Source: Phyllobacterium myrsinacearum
GTDB lineage: Bacteria > Pseudomonadota > Alphaproteobacteria > Rhizobiales > Rhizobiaceae
Reading direction: 5' to 3'
Length of the DNA stretch: 64,000 nucleotides
Assembly (NCBI RefSeq): GCF_014138285.1
Contig: NZ_JACGXN010000003.1
Location: forward strand, 62,001 to 126,000
Shown here: piece by piece, positions 8,975 to 17,823 of the stretch
Numbering within the stretch: the stretch's first letter is position 1
Layout of the letters: each line of letters starts with the position of its first letter
Translations under genes and position numbers: made by a program
Notes under the pieces: generated by a model
Told to the model about the DNA's origin: nothing
What the model saw: only the letters and a program-made list of their open reading frames with translations
The model's database searches: none

Positions 8975-9452
8975 CTGGCTCCTCGCAAAGCCGTCATTAG
9001 GGGTATGTGAAGAGAATTTGCGAGAACAACCGAGAAAAAACAAAATCGCTGCAGCACGAAATAATTGATGCCGCATTTAGATCGATGATCTTGTCGAACT
9101 CGAAAAGGCACCAATGAAGCTCCTTCATTCTAATATCGGTGGCGATGAGATGCCTGATCATGCATTTTATGATCACCAGGTTGCATACTCATCCCCGGGC
9201 ATAACCCGCTCCCGACAACAAACCACAGTGAACACAATGTTGGATTGGTCGAAATTGATCGACCTTATCAAATAAGGGTAATTTTCTCTCAGAATGTCAG
9301 CATGTAATTGCTGCATTTTGAATATAGATGACATTTATCATGGCTTAATTATGCAGTACACGCCCCTTGGAGGAAAGATATACTTATGACTTAAAAATAC
9401 TACGAAAGTTGGACGTAGCCAGAAAGCCTTCCCGGAAATGTCCCACAAGCCT
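8975..9452. other. Intergenic region with a short inverted repeat
   Basis: About 480 bp upstream of the AraC gene and downstream of the oxidoreductase. The only structure I see is TGATCAT at 9155-9161 paired with ATGATCA at 9169-9175, possibly an operator for the AraC promoter. The rest is AT-rich with no gene. Confidence 0.35.
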
Positions 9453-10559
9453 TCACACCAACGCCGACACATATTGCGCAATCGGCAGGCAGGACGTGAG
9501 ACCAGGGCTTTCTATTCCGAAGACATTCACCAGCCCTTTGACAGAATGCAATGCAGGCCCCTCAATCATGAAGTCAGTGACAGCACTTCCCGCAATGCTT
9601 AATTTCGGTCTGACACCGCAATAGGCTGGTTCGAGACATCCGTCCGGCAGCAATGGCCAATATTTTCGGATTGCTTCGTAGAAAACTCCTGCCCGCGCCG
9701 GATCCACGGCATAGTCGATGGCATTAATCCATTCGACGTCAGGTCCAAATCTCATGCTCCCCGCCAAGTCGAGAGTCAGATGAATTCCCAGCCCTCCAAT
9801 TTCGGGCACCGGATAAACCAGATGACGGAACGGAGCCGTGCCCGGAACCGAAAAATAGTTTCCCTTGGCATAGCGAGACTGGGGCACGTTTTTCTTTGGT
9901 AACGCGGCGATGCTCATGGCCAACGCGGGTGCATTCAATCCACAGGCATTGATGAACATAGCCGATTGAAATTCATATTGACGTCCGCTTTGCGTTTCGA
10001 CTGTCCCGAGGACAAATCCGTCACTATTTGCGACAACAGACTCCACCTTCGTATTGAAGGCGATCATGGCGCCATGCACCTGGGCGTCACCCAGCAAGGC
10101 CAACATCAGGGCATGGCAATCGATAATTCCGGTTGAAGGAGACATAATCGCGGCCGTACACATAAGGTCGGGTTCAAGGAGCTGCGCTTCGCTCCTCGAT
10201 AAGAATTGCAGATTCTTGACACCACAAGCAGCTGCACGGCCGGCAATCTGAGTGAGAATCTGAACCTGCTTATTATCCGTGGCGACAATTAATTTACCAC
10301 ATTGTTTGTGCGGTACCCCGTAGTCTCTGGCAAACCTGTAAAGCGCAGCATTGCCTTCCACACAAAACCGCGCCTTCAGGCTATGTTCTGGATAATAGAG
10401 ACCGGCATGGATGACCCCGGAATTGCGTGAACTTGTGCCGGTTCCGACAGACCCAAACTCCTCGACAATCAGAGTTTCGATACCTCGCCTTGCAAGTTCC
10501 CGGGCTATTGCAATTCCGATGACGCCGCCGCCGGCAACAACGCATCCCACTTGATCCAC
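9453..10559 (-). CDS. FAD-dependent oxidoreductase of the L-2-hydroxyglutarate dehydrogenase (LhgO) type
   Basis: A 368-residue DAO-superfamily flavoprotein. The dinucleotide-binding motif VVAGGGVIGIAIARELARRG is at the N-terminus, then VEEFGSVGTGTSSRNSGVIHAGLYY, which is characteristic of LhgO-like enzymes. The C-terminal part has RPKLSIAG and VNVFGIESPGLTSCLPIA, again matching that group. It would oxidise a 2-hydroxy acid and pass electrons to the quinone pool or oxygen. The substrate is not certain; L-2-hydroxyglutarate is the family default. It is preceded by a small hypothetical gene on the same strand, 27 bp upstream. Confidence 0.8.
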   Translation of the reverse strand: MDQVGCVVAGGGVIGIAIARELARRGIETLIVEEFGSVGTGTSSRNSGVIHAGLYYPEHSLKARFCVEGNAALYRFARDYGVPHKQCGKLIVATDNKQVQILTQIAGRAAACGVKNLQFLSRSEAQLLEPDLMCTAAIMSPSTGIIDCHALMLALLGDAQVHGAMIAFNTKVESVVANSDGFVLGTVETQSGRQYEFQSAMFINACGLNAPALAMSIAALPKKNVPQSRYAKGNYFSVPGTAPFRHLVYPVPEIGGLGIHLTLDLAGSMRFGPDVEWINAIDYAVDPARAGVFYEAIRKYWPLLPDGCLEPAYCGVRPKLSIAGSAVTDFMIEGPALHSVKGLVNVFGIESPGLTSCLPIAQYVSALV

Positions 10560-10586
10560 AGTTTCATCCTCGCTCGTTCGATAGTT

Positions 10587-10862
10587 TCAAGAACTCAGCT
10601 TTTTCTCCAAACTCAACAGAGTTTCAATAATCTTGATTCCAACGCGTTCAAAACTGGGATAGTGCGCGAGATGCTCGTCATCCCAATCGGCCGGCGCAAG
10701 GCCGCTGCCGCCATCCTGCGGTGCAAGATTTTTCAACTCATTGAGAAGTTCCTGGACCGAGTGAGATGTGGGACGCGTTCCGGTGGCAGCATGCAGAAAG
10801 AGCGCGCGAAGCCAGAACTGCATCGCCATCATTTCTGTACGTATCTGTTCATCGTCGATCAT
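10587..10862 (-). CDS. Small hypothetical protein
   Basis: A 91-residue acidic, largely helical protein (MIDDEQIRTEMMAM at the start, ETLLSLEKKLSS at the end). I recognise no family. It ends 27 bp before the FAD oxidoreductase on the same strand, so the two are likely co-transcribed. The ribosome binding site is weak, and the call rests on composition and position. Confidence 0.5.
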   Translation of the reverse strand: MIDDEQIRTEMMAMQFWLRALFLHAATGTRPTSHSVQELLNELKNLAPQDGGSGLAPADWDDEHLAHYPSFERVGIKIIETLLSLEKKLSS

Positions 10863-11239
10863 GAAAGTCTTGGAGCCTTTAAACCCATCCGAACCGCTTC
10901 ATTAGCATTGTTACGAACTGGATTCATAATTGGACTGACGGAGAAGGGGTACATCCTAAAGCGGATAAGCTTTCGACGCCGGCAATGAAAACGATATAGT
11001 TCCGTTATCTTTCATACAGTTCCGAACGCCGGAAGCCACCCAATCGGTTGCCCCTGCGCCCCATCCTTACCGTACCTACACCAAACGGCTTAGGGCCACC
11101 CCAACTGAATGGTCAACTTAAACCTGCGTTTGCAAAGGACTAGGCTCACTGCTGACCGCGTGATCGCCAGAAGGGCAGGAACTCAACCCATACGAAAGCG
11201 CTCGAATAACAAGCGCAGCAATCAAGAAGAGATCAACGA
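10863..11239. other. Intergenic region upstream of the exopolysaccharide locus
   Basis: About 377 bp separating the minus-strand oxidoreductase pair from the plus-strand flippase. It must hold divergent promoters. I see no clear hairpin or repeat. Confidence 0.4.
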
Positions 11240-12712
11240 GTGAGCACTGTCCGCCGGGCGTTCTTCATGGCAATACTGGAGCAATATTCGCAAGTGATCG
11301 TCAGCATTGCGATGATCACTGTCCTGTCGCGTTTGCTTGACAGCAACGAGATAGGCATAGCCGTAATCGGCTTGGGCATTGGCACAATCGCGCTGACTTT
11401 CCGGGAGTTCGTGACGGCTGAGTACCTCATTCAGCGCGAAACACTGACGGCCCAAGATGTAAGGACGAGCTTTACACTTACATTTGGCTTTTCCATGATT
11501 ATCGGATGTTTTCTGTTTTTCTCCTCCCCGTTCCTGTCCAGTTTCTATGGTCAGTCTCAACTGGTCACATTCATCAAAATACTAGCATTCGCCGGTGTGG
11601 TTGATTCCGTTGTATGCCCCATCGTCGCGCTGCTGCGGCGCGATCTGACATTTGGAGCGGTGACACGTATCAATGCAATTGGAAGTATAACAAATGCCGT
11701 CGTAACCATCATTTTTGTTACATTGGGTTTCGGATATATGGGGTTCGCTTGGGGAACGCTTGCATCGGCAATTGTCAGGGTACTTTTTGCTTTTCACGCC
11801 AAGCCCATCTTCTGGATGCTGAAGCCGTGCCTCACAAGCTGGCGATCGGCTTTTGCATTCGGCTCTTACAAAGGGGCATCCACACTGCTGGACCGCTCCT
11901 ACGAAGCTCTGCCCCAATTGGTGCTCGGCAGGATCATGCCCTTGGCTGCTGTCGGCCTATACAACCGGGCAAACCTTGTTTGCGGGCTGCCGGACAAGGT
12001 TCTGCTTTCCGCAATATTCTCGGTCGCCTTTCCCGCATTTGCCGCTGAAGTCAGAGCAAACCGGAACGTCAAGAAAGCCTATCTTCGGATTATCAGTTAT
12101 ATCACGGTCCTTTATTGGCCGGCAGCGCTTGTCATGACAATTCTTGCCTATCCTATTGTCCATGTTGCGTTGGGGCCATCATGGACAAGCGCTGCGCCTC
12201 TTGTGCAGATATTCTCGCTCGCCGCCCTTTTCTGGTTTCCGAATATTCTGACATTTCCGGTTCTGGTTGCGATGGGAGCGAACAGGGAAGCATTCGAAGC
12301 CAATTTCATTGGCAGGGGGCTCTCGATGTTTGTTATCTGCACGGCCAGCTTTTTCGGGTTGTATGCCTTAGCCGGAAGCCAATTCATTGTTCTGCCGTTT
12401 CAGATGTATCTTTCCCTGATCTACGTGAAGCGACATGTGCCTTTCGCATGGAGCGAATTATTTCACGTTTTGTATAGAAGCGGCCTGATCACCGCGTGGG
12501 GAATCGCCGGTCCGCTAATCGTCCTTGCAGTAAATGGTTTTCAGTTTGATCTGTCGATCATGCAGGCCTGCATCGCCGGCTGCCTCTCGGCAATCGGCTG
12601 GCTTGCCGGGCTGTTCATTCTCAAGCACCCCTTCCTCGACGAACTGGAGGGCCTCGCGAGAATTGCAATGTTTGCACTTGTGGCGAGGAAAAGCTCCGTA
12701 GCGATCAAATAA
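11240..12712 (+). CDS. Polysaccharide flippase (Wzx/MOP superfamily)
   Basis: A 490-residue inner-membrane protein with about 12-14 hydrophobic segments, of the oligosaccharidyl-lipid flippase family. It would move the lipid-linked exopolysaccharide repeat unit across the membrane. Family features are the N-terminal amphipathic helix followed by VSIAMITVLSRLLDSNEIG, and PLAAVGLYNRA in the middle, as in WzxC/AmsL-like lipopolysaccharide flippases. The start is a GTG at 11240 with AAGAAGAGA upstream. It is the first plus-strand gene of the large polysaccharide locus and is followed by a glycosyltransferase. Confidence 0.9.
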   Translation: MSTVRRAFFMAILEQYSQVIVSIAMITVLSRLLDSNEIGIAVIGLGIGTIALTFREFVTAEYLIQRETLTAQDVRTSFTLTFGFSMIIGCFLFFSSPFLSSFYGQSQLVTFIKILAFAGVVDSVVCPIVALLRRDLTFGAVTRINAIGSITNAVVTIIFVTLGFGYMGFAWGTLASAIVRVLFAFHAKPIFWMLKPCLTSWRSAFAFGSYKGASTLLDRSYEALPQLVLGRIMPLAAVGLYNRANLVCGLPDKVLLSAIFSVAFPAFAAEVRANRNVKKAYLRIISYITVLYWPAALVMTILAYPIVHVALGPSWTSAAPLVQIFSLAALFWFPNILTFPVLVAMGANREAFEANFIGRGLSMFVICTASFFGLYALAGSQFIVLPFQMYLSLIYVKRHVPFAWSELFHVLYRSGLITAWGIAGPLIVLAVNGFQFDLSIMQACIAGCLSAIGWLAGLFILKHPFLDELEGLARIAMFALVARKSSVAIK

Positions 12713-12751
12713 CGGGTCGACCGTCTCAGATTTAGAAGTGGATTGCGGACA

Positions 12752-13762
12752 ATGAAATCCGTCGATGTTGTCATACCGAACTACAATTACGGCCGCTATC
12801 TACGCGGCTGTATCGACAGCATTCGAAGTCAGCCCGTTGAAGAACTACGCATTCTGGTAATCGACAATGCCTCTACAGACGAAAGCGTAGCAATAGCTCG
12901 GGAACTGGCAAAGACGGATCCGAGAATCGAGCTGCTCTTGCGCGCTGAAAACCGCGGCGCACATGCTTCATTCAACGATGGAATCGATTGGGCGCGGTCG
13001 GATTATTTTCTGATCCTCTGTTCAGATGATTACCTGGCGCCGGGGGCCCTGCCCCGTGCACTGGCCCTGATGGAAACGCATCCTGATGTCCATCTGACAC
13101 ACGGAAAGACATTGTTTCTGGCTGAAACGGCCTTTCCCAGCGGTCAAATTGCCGCCCCCCCTTCATCGGCGGCCTGGGCAAAGCAGGATGGAATGGCATT
13201 TGTGGAAACTGTCTGCCGAAGCGGGAGAAATTTCATCAGCGGCCCTACCGTGATCGTCCGAACTGCAATTCAAAAGAAAGTCGGTCATTACAAGCCTACC
13301 CTGACACATACCGATGATCTGGAAATGTGGCTGCGCTTTGGGCTCCATGGTTCTGTCGCGCAGACACAAACCATTCAGGCGGTTGCGCGGGTTCACAGCG
13401 TCAATCAGTCCGCTTCTGTTCGCACCTTGAAACAGTGGAGCATCGAATTTGAGGCCGCGTTCAGATCGTTCTTTGAAAGTGACGGAGCAAATCTTGCCAA
13501 TGCTGACATACTCTTTCGGCACGCGCGCCACGCGTTGAATGAGAGAGCATACTGGTCGGCAATCGCGCAGTTTTGCCGAGGCGAGCCAGGTGCGCGGGAT
13601 TTGTTGCGCCATGCGATTAACCTGCGGCCTTCAACGGCATTCCTGCCCCCGTTCAGTTACCTGATGCGACGAACAGAAACATCAGCGCTGATAGGGAGCA
13701 GTATGAGAAGACTTGGCAATCGCTTGCGGACATCTGTGTTATCAGCCCGCTCGTCACACTGA
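12752..13762 (+). CDS. Glycosyltransferase family 2
   Basis: A 336-residue GT-A fold glycosyltransferase. The N-terminus VDVVIPNYNYGRYLRGCIDS and IDNASTDESV are the nucleotide-sugar-binding start of GT2, and the metal-binding motif is SDDY (about residue 90). The ATG at 12752 is used; a TTG three codons earlier is possible. It adds one sugar of the repeat unit on the cytoplasmic side. The donor and linkage cannot be read from sequence. It converges with the pyruvyltransferase gene across only 10 bp. Confidence 0.9.
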   Translation: MKSVDVVIPNYNYGRYLRGCIDSIRSQPVEELRILVIDNASTDESVAIARELAKTDPRIELLLRAENRGAHASFNDGIDWARSDYFLILCSDDYLAPGALPRALALMETHPDVHLTHGKTLFLAETAFPSGQIAAPPSSAAWAKQDGMAFVETVCRSGRNFISGPTVIVRTAIQKKVGHYKPTLTHTDDLEMWLRFGLHGSVAQTQTIQAVARVHSVNQSASVRTLKQWSIEFEAAFRSFFESDGANLANADILFRHARHALNERAYWSAIAQFCRGEPGARDLLRHAINLRPSTAFLPPFSYLMRRTETSALIGSSMRRLGNRLRTSVLSARSSH

Positions 13763-13772
13763 AAATGCCGGT

Positions 13773-14978
13773 TTATGCGGTCCGCAGCGGATCGATCACG
13801 TTGTCGTTCAACAATCGTTCCTGGACAGACAGTTCCTGTTGAACGGTTACGTTTCTTGTAGCCAATTGCACGTGCACATCATCAAGGACTGCCAATATCT
13901 CCCGGGTTTGATCCTTCAGCACCTCCACATCGAACGTTTCGATATGTTGGCAATAATGCTGGCCAAACTGTGCCAGCAACTCATCATTTTTTTGAGCGTA
14001 CCCCAGAGAGATAGTGGGACGGGCAAGCTTCAGAGCGCAGACAATATTGTGGTAGCGTGTTGCGATCACGATATTGACCCTGCTCATCTCATTCATCAAT
14101 TCGTGCAGGGTTGCACCACGCCCGACAGTGATCCGGTCCATGGCATTTCCACTCATCGTACCGGAAACTTTCTCGATAATATCCCGAACTGCTCGCCAAT
14201 CCCGCTCATCACCGGTCAACAAACGGACATCATGCCCTTCTTCGAGCAGCCAACATACAAATGATGCAAGCTTGCCGATGTATAAACGATTAATGGCTTC
14301 ACCAAATATCGCATCCTTGGACCACCCGCGATAATCCATAACGCCGACCCCAACCGTCAACACCCCAATATGCTCTGGTCGGGGTAAAGATGGCACTGGA
14401 AGCCGGAAAGCAATATCGGGAAACTGGTAATCATGATCCACGCGAAGACCCGCCTTTTTCATGTATGCCAAAGAGTATTTATCCCGATAGGACCGATAAT
14501 GCGCCATTTTTGCTGCTGAGCGGAGAAACCAGCGGCTCAAGGAATGTTCGATCGGCCCGGCACCGATACTGACAAACGCGATCTTGGTGCTGCGCAATCT
14601 GGCTGCCAGACACCAGCGGAAAAGGACAAAGGGCCAGCCGAACGGAGTTTCTTGAAAATCATCCAATATTCCAGTGCCGGGGATGACCATAAGATCCACC
14701 CCTCCCAGACTTGCAAGAAGCATGTAAAGACTGGCAATTCGGCGTGGAATGTCTGCGAGCAAGGTATTGAAGCGGATATACCACTTGCCCTGCAAGACTA
14801 TTCCGCTGATCCCGATGGATTTGACATTGTACTCTTTCTCGACAAGTTCCGGATTGGAACAGATGCACACGAGTTCTGCAGTCTGGGGTAGGGAGCGCAG
14901 AAAATTCAGCATCGCTTCCAGAGAACCGTCATTCCCCGTATTGCCGCTACCAAACTGCCCCAACAAACAGATTTTCAT
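13773..14978 (-). CDS. Polysaccharide pyruvyl transferase family protein
   Basis: A 401-residue protein of the PS_pyruv_trans (WcaK/AmsJ) family, which transfers pyruvate from phosphoenolpyruvate to make ketal groups on sugars. The start MKICLLGQFGSGNTGNDG shows the family's glycine/asparagine-rich N-terminal loop, and the C-terminal ATRYHNIVCALKL carries the conserved Arg-His pair. The ATG at 14978 follows GAGGGG. A 43-residue upstream extension is rejected because it is Cys-rich and lacks a ribosome binding site. It is transcribed divergently from the next glycosyltransferase. Pyruvylation would give the polymer negative charge. Confidence 0.88.
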   Translation of the reverse strand: MKICLLGQFGSGNTGNDGSLEAMLNFLRSLPQTAELVCICSNPELVEKEYNVKSIGISGIVLQGKWYIRFNTLLADIPRRIASLYMLLASLGGVDLMVIPGTGILDDFQETPFGWPFVLFRWCLAARLRSTKIAFVSIGAGPIEHSLSRWFLRSAAKMAHYRSYRDKYSLAYMKKAGLRVDHDYQFPDIAFRLPVPSLPRPEHIGVLTVGVGVMDYRGWSKDAIFGEAINRLYIGKLASFVCWLLEEGHDVRLLTGDERDWRAVRDIIEKVSGTMSGNAMDRITVGRGATLHELMNEMSRVNIVIATRYHNIVCALKLARPTISLGYAQKNDELLAQFGQHYCQHIETFDVEVLKDQTREILAVLDDVHVQLATRNVTVQQELSVQERLLNDNVIDPLRTA

Positions 14979-15205
14979 ACAAAACCCCTCGAGGAGGCAT
15001 CGTTTATCGGACCTCTCGCAGACGGAAGTTTGCTGGGGTGAGTGGGTAAAAAATACATGGACATTGGAACAGTTTGACCAGCCGAATGAGCATGTGCCTC
15101 CTCCCAATGGATTAGGGCCTTATCCGCCATGGAGCATTCATTTCCACCCGGTCCCGGTTCATGCTGATTTTTCGACACATCTCAGCAACTCAAGGTCAGG
15201 ACTTC

Positions 15206-16402
15206 ATGAAGTTCGCATATTTCGTCCGTCCTCATATCGGAGGCACCTATTCCGTGTTCAAACAGCTGCGGGCGGGGCTGGCTGAAAAGGACGTGGATGT
15301 TCACTGGATGAGCATAGACTCCCCTGGTTCAGTTCATGATGATCAATGGCTTCCTGAATTCAGCTACGGATCTCTGGTGCAGGTTCATGGTGGGATGACT
15401 GAACGAGATCAGGCAGAGACACTTGTACAAGCTCTGGAAGATGGGGGGTTTGACGGCATATTCATCAATGTTCTCAGCGAGAGAATTCTGACGAATATTG
15501 CGCGATATCTCCCCGAAAAATTCTTGCGCATCATGATCGTGCACAACATCACGGCGGGGACCTATAGCGCGGCGAAGGCTATAAGAAATCATGTTCATGC
15601 GACCATCGGGGTCTCGGAGCGTATTCGCAGCGATCTGGTCAGAAAATTGGATTTTCCTGCGCACCGGACTTTTGTCATTCCACATGCCGCCGGATCTTCT
15701 TCCACACGCGATATTCGGCGCGAAGCCAATATGAGCGACATTCTGCGCCTCATTTTTCTTGGACGCATCGAAGACGCCTCGAAGGGCGTGTTCTGGCTTC
15801 CGGAAATTTTGTCCCATCTACCCCAGACAGTTCATTTGACCGTTGCTGGTGATGGACCGGATCTTGGAAACTTGAAGGATAAACTTTCGCCCCACCTTCA
15901 TCGGGTCACCTTCCTCGGTGCCGTTCATCCCGAAAAGGTACATAATCTCCTTCTCCAGCATGATGTGCTCATCATGCCGTCCCGCTACGAAGGATTTGGG
16001 CTCACAATCACAGAAGCAATGTCAGCCGGCTGCATTCCGGTGGTCTCGCGTATTCGAGGTGTCACAGACACCATAATCGATGATGGTACGAACGGATTCC
16101 TTTTCCCCATTGGAAACAGCCGGGAAGCCGCGCAGATCGTTGCCCAGATTCATTCCAATGCGGAAACAGCCCAATGGTTGTCCGATGCGGCGCAATGCAA
16201 GGCAGACGCTACATTTACCCTGGAGATCATGGCTGAGCGATACTTGAATGTTATTCGCAACGTCAAAGCAGACCCGATCAACATTGCAGCCCCGCTCAGA
16301 ATGGAGGAGTGGGCAATGCCGAGAGGTCTGCGCTCGGGTTTGCGGACACTGGTACCACGACCTTTGAAGAATTGGCTGCGCGTGGTGCGTGAGCGGATTT
16401 GA
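15206..16402 (+). CDS. Glycosyltransferase family 4
   Basis: A 398-residue GT-B glycosyltransferase. The C-terminal half holds RLIFLGRIEDASKG, HDVLIMPSRYEGFG and ITEAMSAGCIPVVS, the conserved EX7E-type donor site of family GT4 (about residues 190-310). The N-terminal half, from MKFAYFVRPHIGGTYSVF, is the variable acceptor domain. The start at 15206 is preceded by AGGACTTC; an earlier ATG at 15161 lacks support. It follows a divergent promoter region shared with the pyruvyl transferase and leads a series of plus-strand genes. Confidence 0.9.
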   Translation: MKFAYFVRPHIGGTYSVFKQLRAGLAEKDVDVHWMSIDSPGSVHDDQWLPEFSYGSLVQVHGGMTERDQAETLVQALEDGGFDGIFINVLSERILTNIARYLPEKFLRIMIVHNITAGTYSAAKAIRNHVHATIGVSERIRSDLVRKLDFPAHRTFVIPHAAGSSSTRDIRREANMSDILRLIFLGRIEDASKGVFWLPEILSHLPQTVHLTVAGDGPDLGNLKDKLSPHLHRVTFLGAVHPEKVHNLLLQHDVLIMPSRYEGFGLTITEAMSAGCIPVVSRIRGVTDTIIDDGTNGFLFPIGNSREAAQIVAQIHSNAETAQWLSDAAQCKADATFTLEIMAERYLNVIRNVKADPINIAAPLRMEEWAMPRGLRSGLRTLVPRPLKNWLRVVRERI

Positions 16403-16433
16403 ATACTTCTCGGGCGCATAGGAGACCTGACAT

Positions 16434-17804
16434 ATGGTCAAATCAATCACAGACTTTGAGAAATCAAACAATTTGCGTGAGGTCGCGCATCATTTGATTC
16501 CAGGCGGCGCGCATACCTATGCAAAAGGTGAGGACCAATATCCAGTCCTGTCACCCGGCTTCATAGCAAGAGGCCAAGGCAGTCATGTGTGGGATATCGA
16601 TGGCAACGAGTACATTGAATATGGAATGGGAAATCGTGCTGTCGGGCTTGGCCACGCCTACCCGCCAGTGCTCGAAGCGGCGATGCACCAGCTCAAACTC
16701 GGTTGCAATTTCACACGCCCGGCTGAAATAGAAGTGGAATGTGCAGCGACCTTTCTGGAGACCGTTCCTTCGGCGGAAATGGTCAAGTTCTGCAAGAATG
16801 GATCCGATGCTACCTCTGCCGCGGTAAGGCTGGCACGCGCAGTTACCGGACGGGACATGATCGGCATCTGCGCCGACCATCCATTTTTCTCAACGGATGA
16901 CTGGTTCATAGGTTCGACGGAAATGAATGCGGGTGTACCGATCGCCGTTCAGGAATTAACCGTCGGTTTCCGATACAACAGTCTGGAAAGCGCCCGAGAG
17001 CTTTTTGCGCGATACCCACGCAAGATCGCAGCGCTGATCCTTGAACCCTCAAGGGGAGAAGGATCTTCACAATCATTTTTACACGGCTTGTTGAAGCTTT
17101 GCCACGACAATGGTGCCTTGCTCATTCTCGATGAGATGATCACAGGTTTCCGCTGGCACAGGGGTGGCGCCCAGCAGGCCTATGGCATAGTGCCGGACTT
17201 GTCATGTTTCGGCAAAGCGCTTGGCAATGGATTTTCAGTTTCAGCTCTGGCCGGCAAACGTGAATTCATGAAGCTGGGCGGCTTGATCCAGCCATTTAAA
17301 CCCAGAGTATTTCTTTTATCGACGACACATGGTGCAGAGACGCATGCTCTTGCTGCAGCTATCGCCACCATGCGCATTTATCAGAACGAACCGGTGATCG
17401 AACACCTTCATCAGCAAGGACAGCAGCTCAAGGATGGCATTCAACAGGTGGTCGACAGGCACGATCTTGCCAATCACATGCGCATAACTGGACGGGACTG
17501 TTGCTTGACCTATGCAACGCTGGATTCTGAACGATTACCCTCTCAAGCCTTCCGGACGTTATTCTTGCAGGAGACGATACGGCGAGGGATACTCATGCCT
17601 TCACTTGTCGTGAGCTACACACACACAACAGAGGACATCGATCGCACCATAGAAGCAATAGATGGCGCACTCGGCATATATCGTCAGGCACTTCAGAACG
17701 GAGTGAGCAATTATCTAGTAGGGCGCCCCTCTCAACCGGTTTTCCGTCGCTTCAACAATGCGATGCCGCTTCCTGACAACCTGGAACGCGTGGGCCGTGC
17801 CTGA
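16434..17804 (+). CDS. Class III aminotransferase, glutamate-1-semialdehyde aminomutase-like
   Basis: A 456-residue PLP enzyme of the GSA-aminomutase-like branch. Visible elements are the N-terminal LIPGGAHTYAKG, FCKNGSDATSAAVRLAR (phosphate-binding loop), LILDEMITGFRWH (the Asp that holds PLP) and CFGKALGNGF with the Schiff-base Lys. The presence of a polysaccharide cluster, and not haem genes, around it suggests a role in making an amino sugar or an amino-acid-like substituent. The substrate is unknown. It overlaps or abuts the next gene. Confidence 0.85.
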   Translation: MVKSITDFEKSNNLREVAHHLIPGGAHTYAKGEDQYPVLSPGFIARGQGSHVWDIDGNEYIEYGMGNRAVGLGHAYPPVLEAAMHQLKLGCNFTRPAEIEVECAATFLETVPSAEMVKFCKNGSDATSAAVRLARAVTGRDMIGICADHPFFSTDDWFIGSTEMNAGVPIAVQELTVGFRYNSLESARELFARYPRKIAALILEPSRGEGSSQSFLHGLLKLCHDNGALLILDEMITGFRWHRGGAQQAYGIVPDLSCFGKALGNGFSVSALAGKREFMKLGGLIQPFKPRVFLLSTTHGAETHALAAAIATMRIYQNEPVIEHLHQQGQQLKDGIQQVVDRHDLANHMRITGRDCCLTYATLDSERLPSQAFRTLFLQETIRRGILMPSLVVSYTHTTEDIDRTIEAIDGALGIYRQALQNGVSNYLVGRPSQPVFRRFNNAMPLPDNLERVGRA

Positions 17805-17823
17805 TCTGCACCCCAGAGGCATA

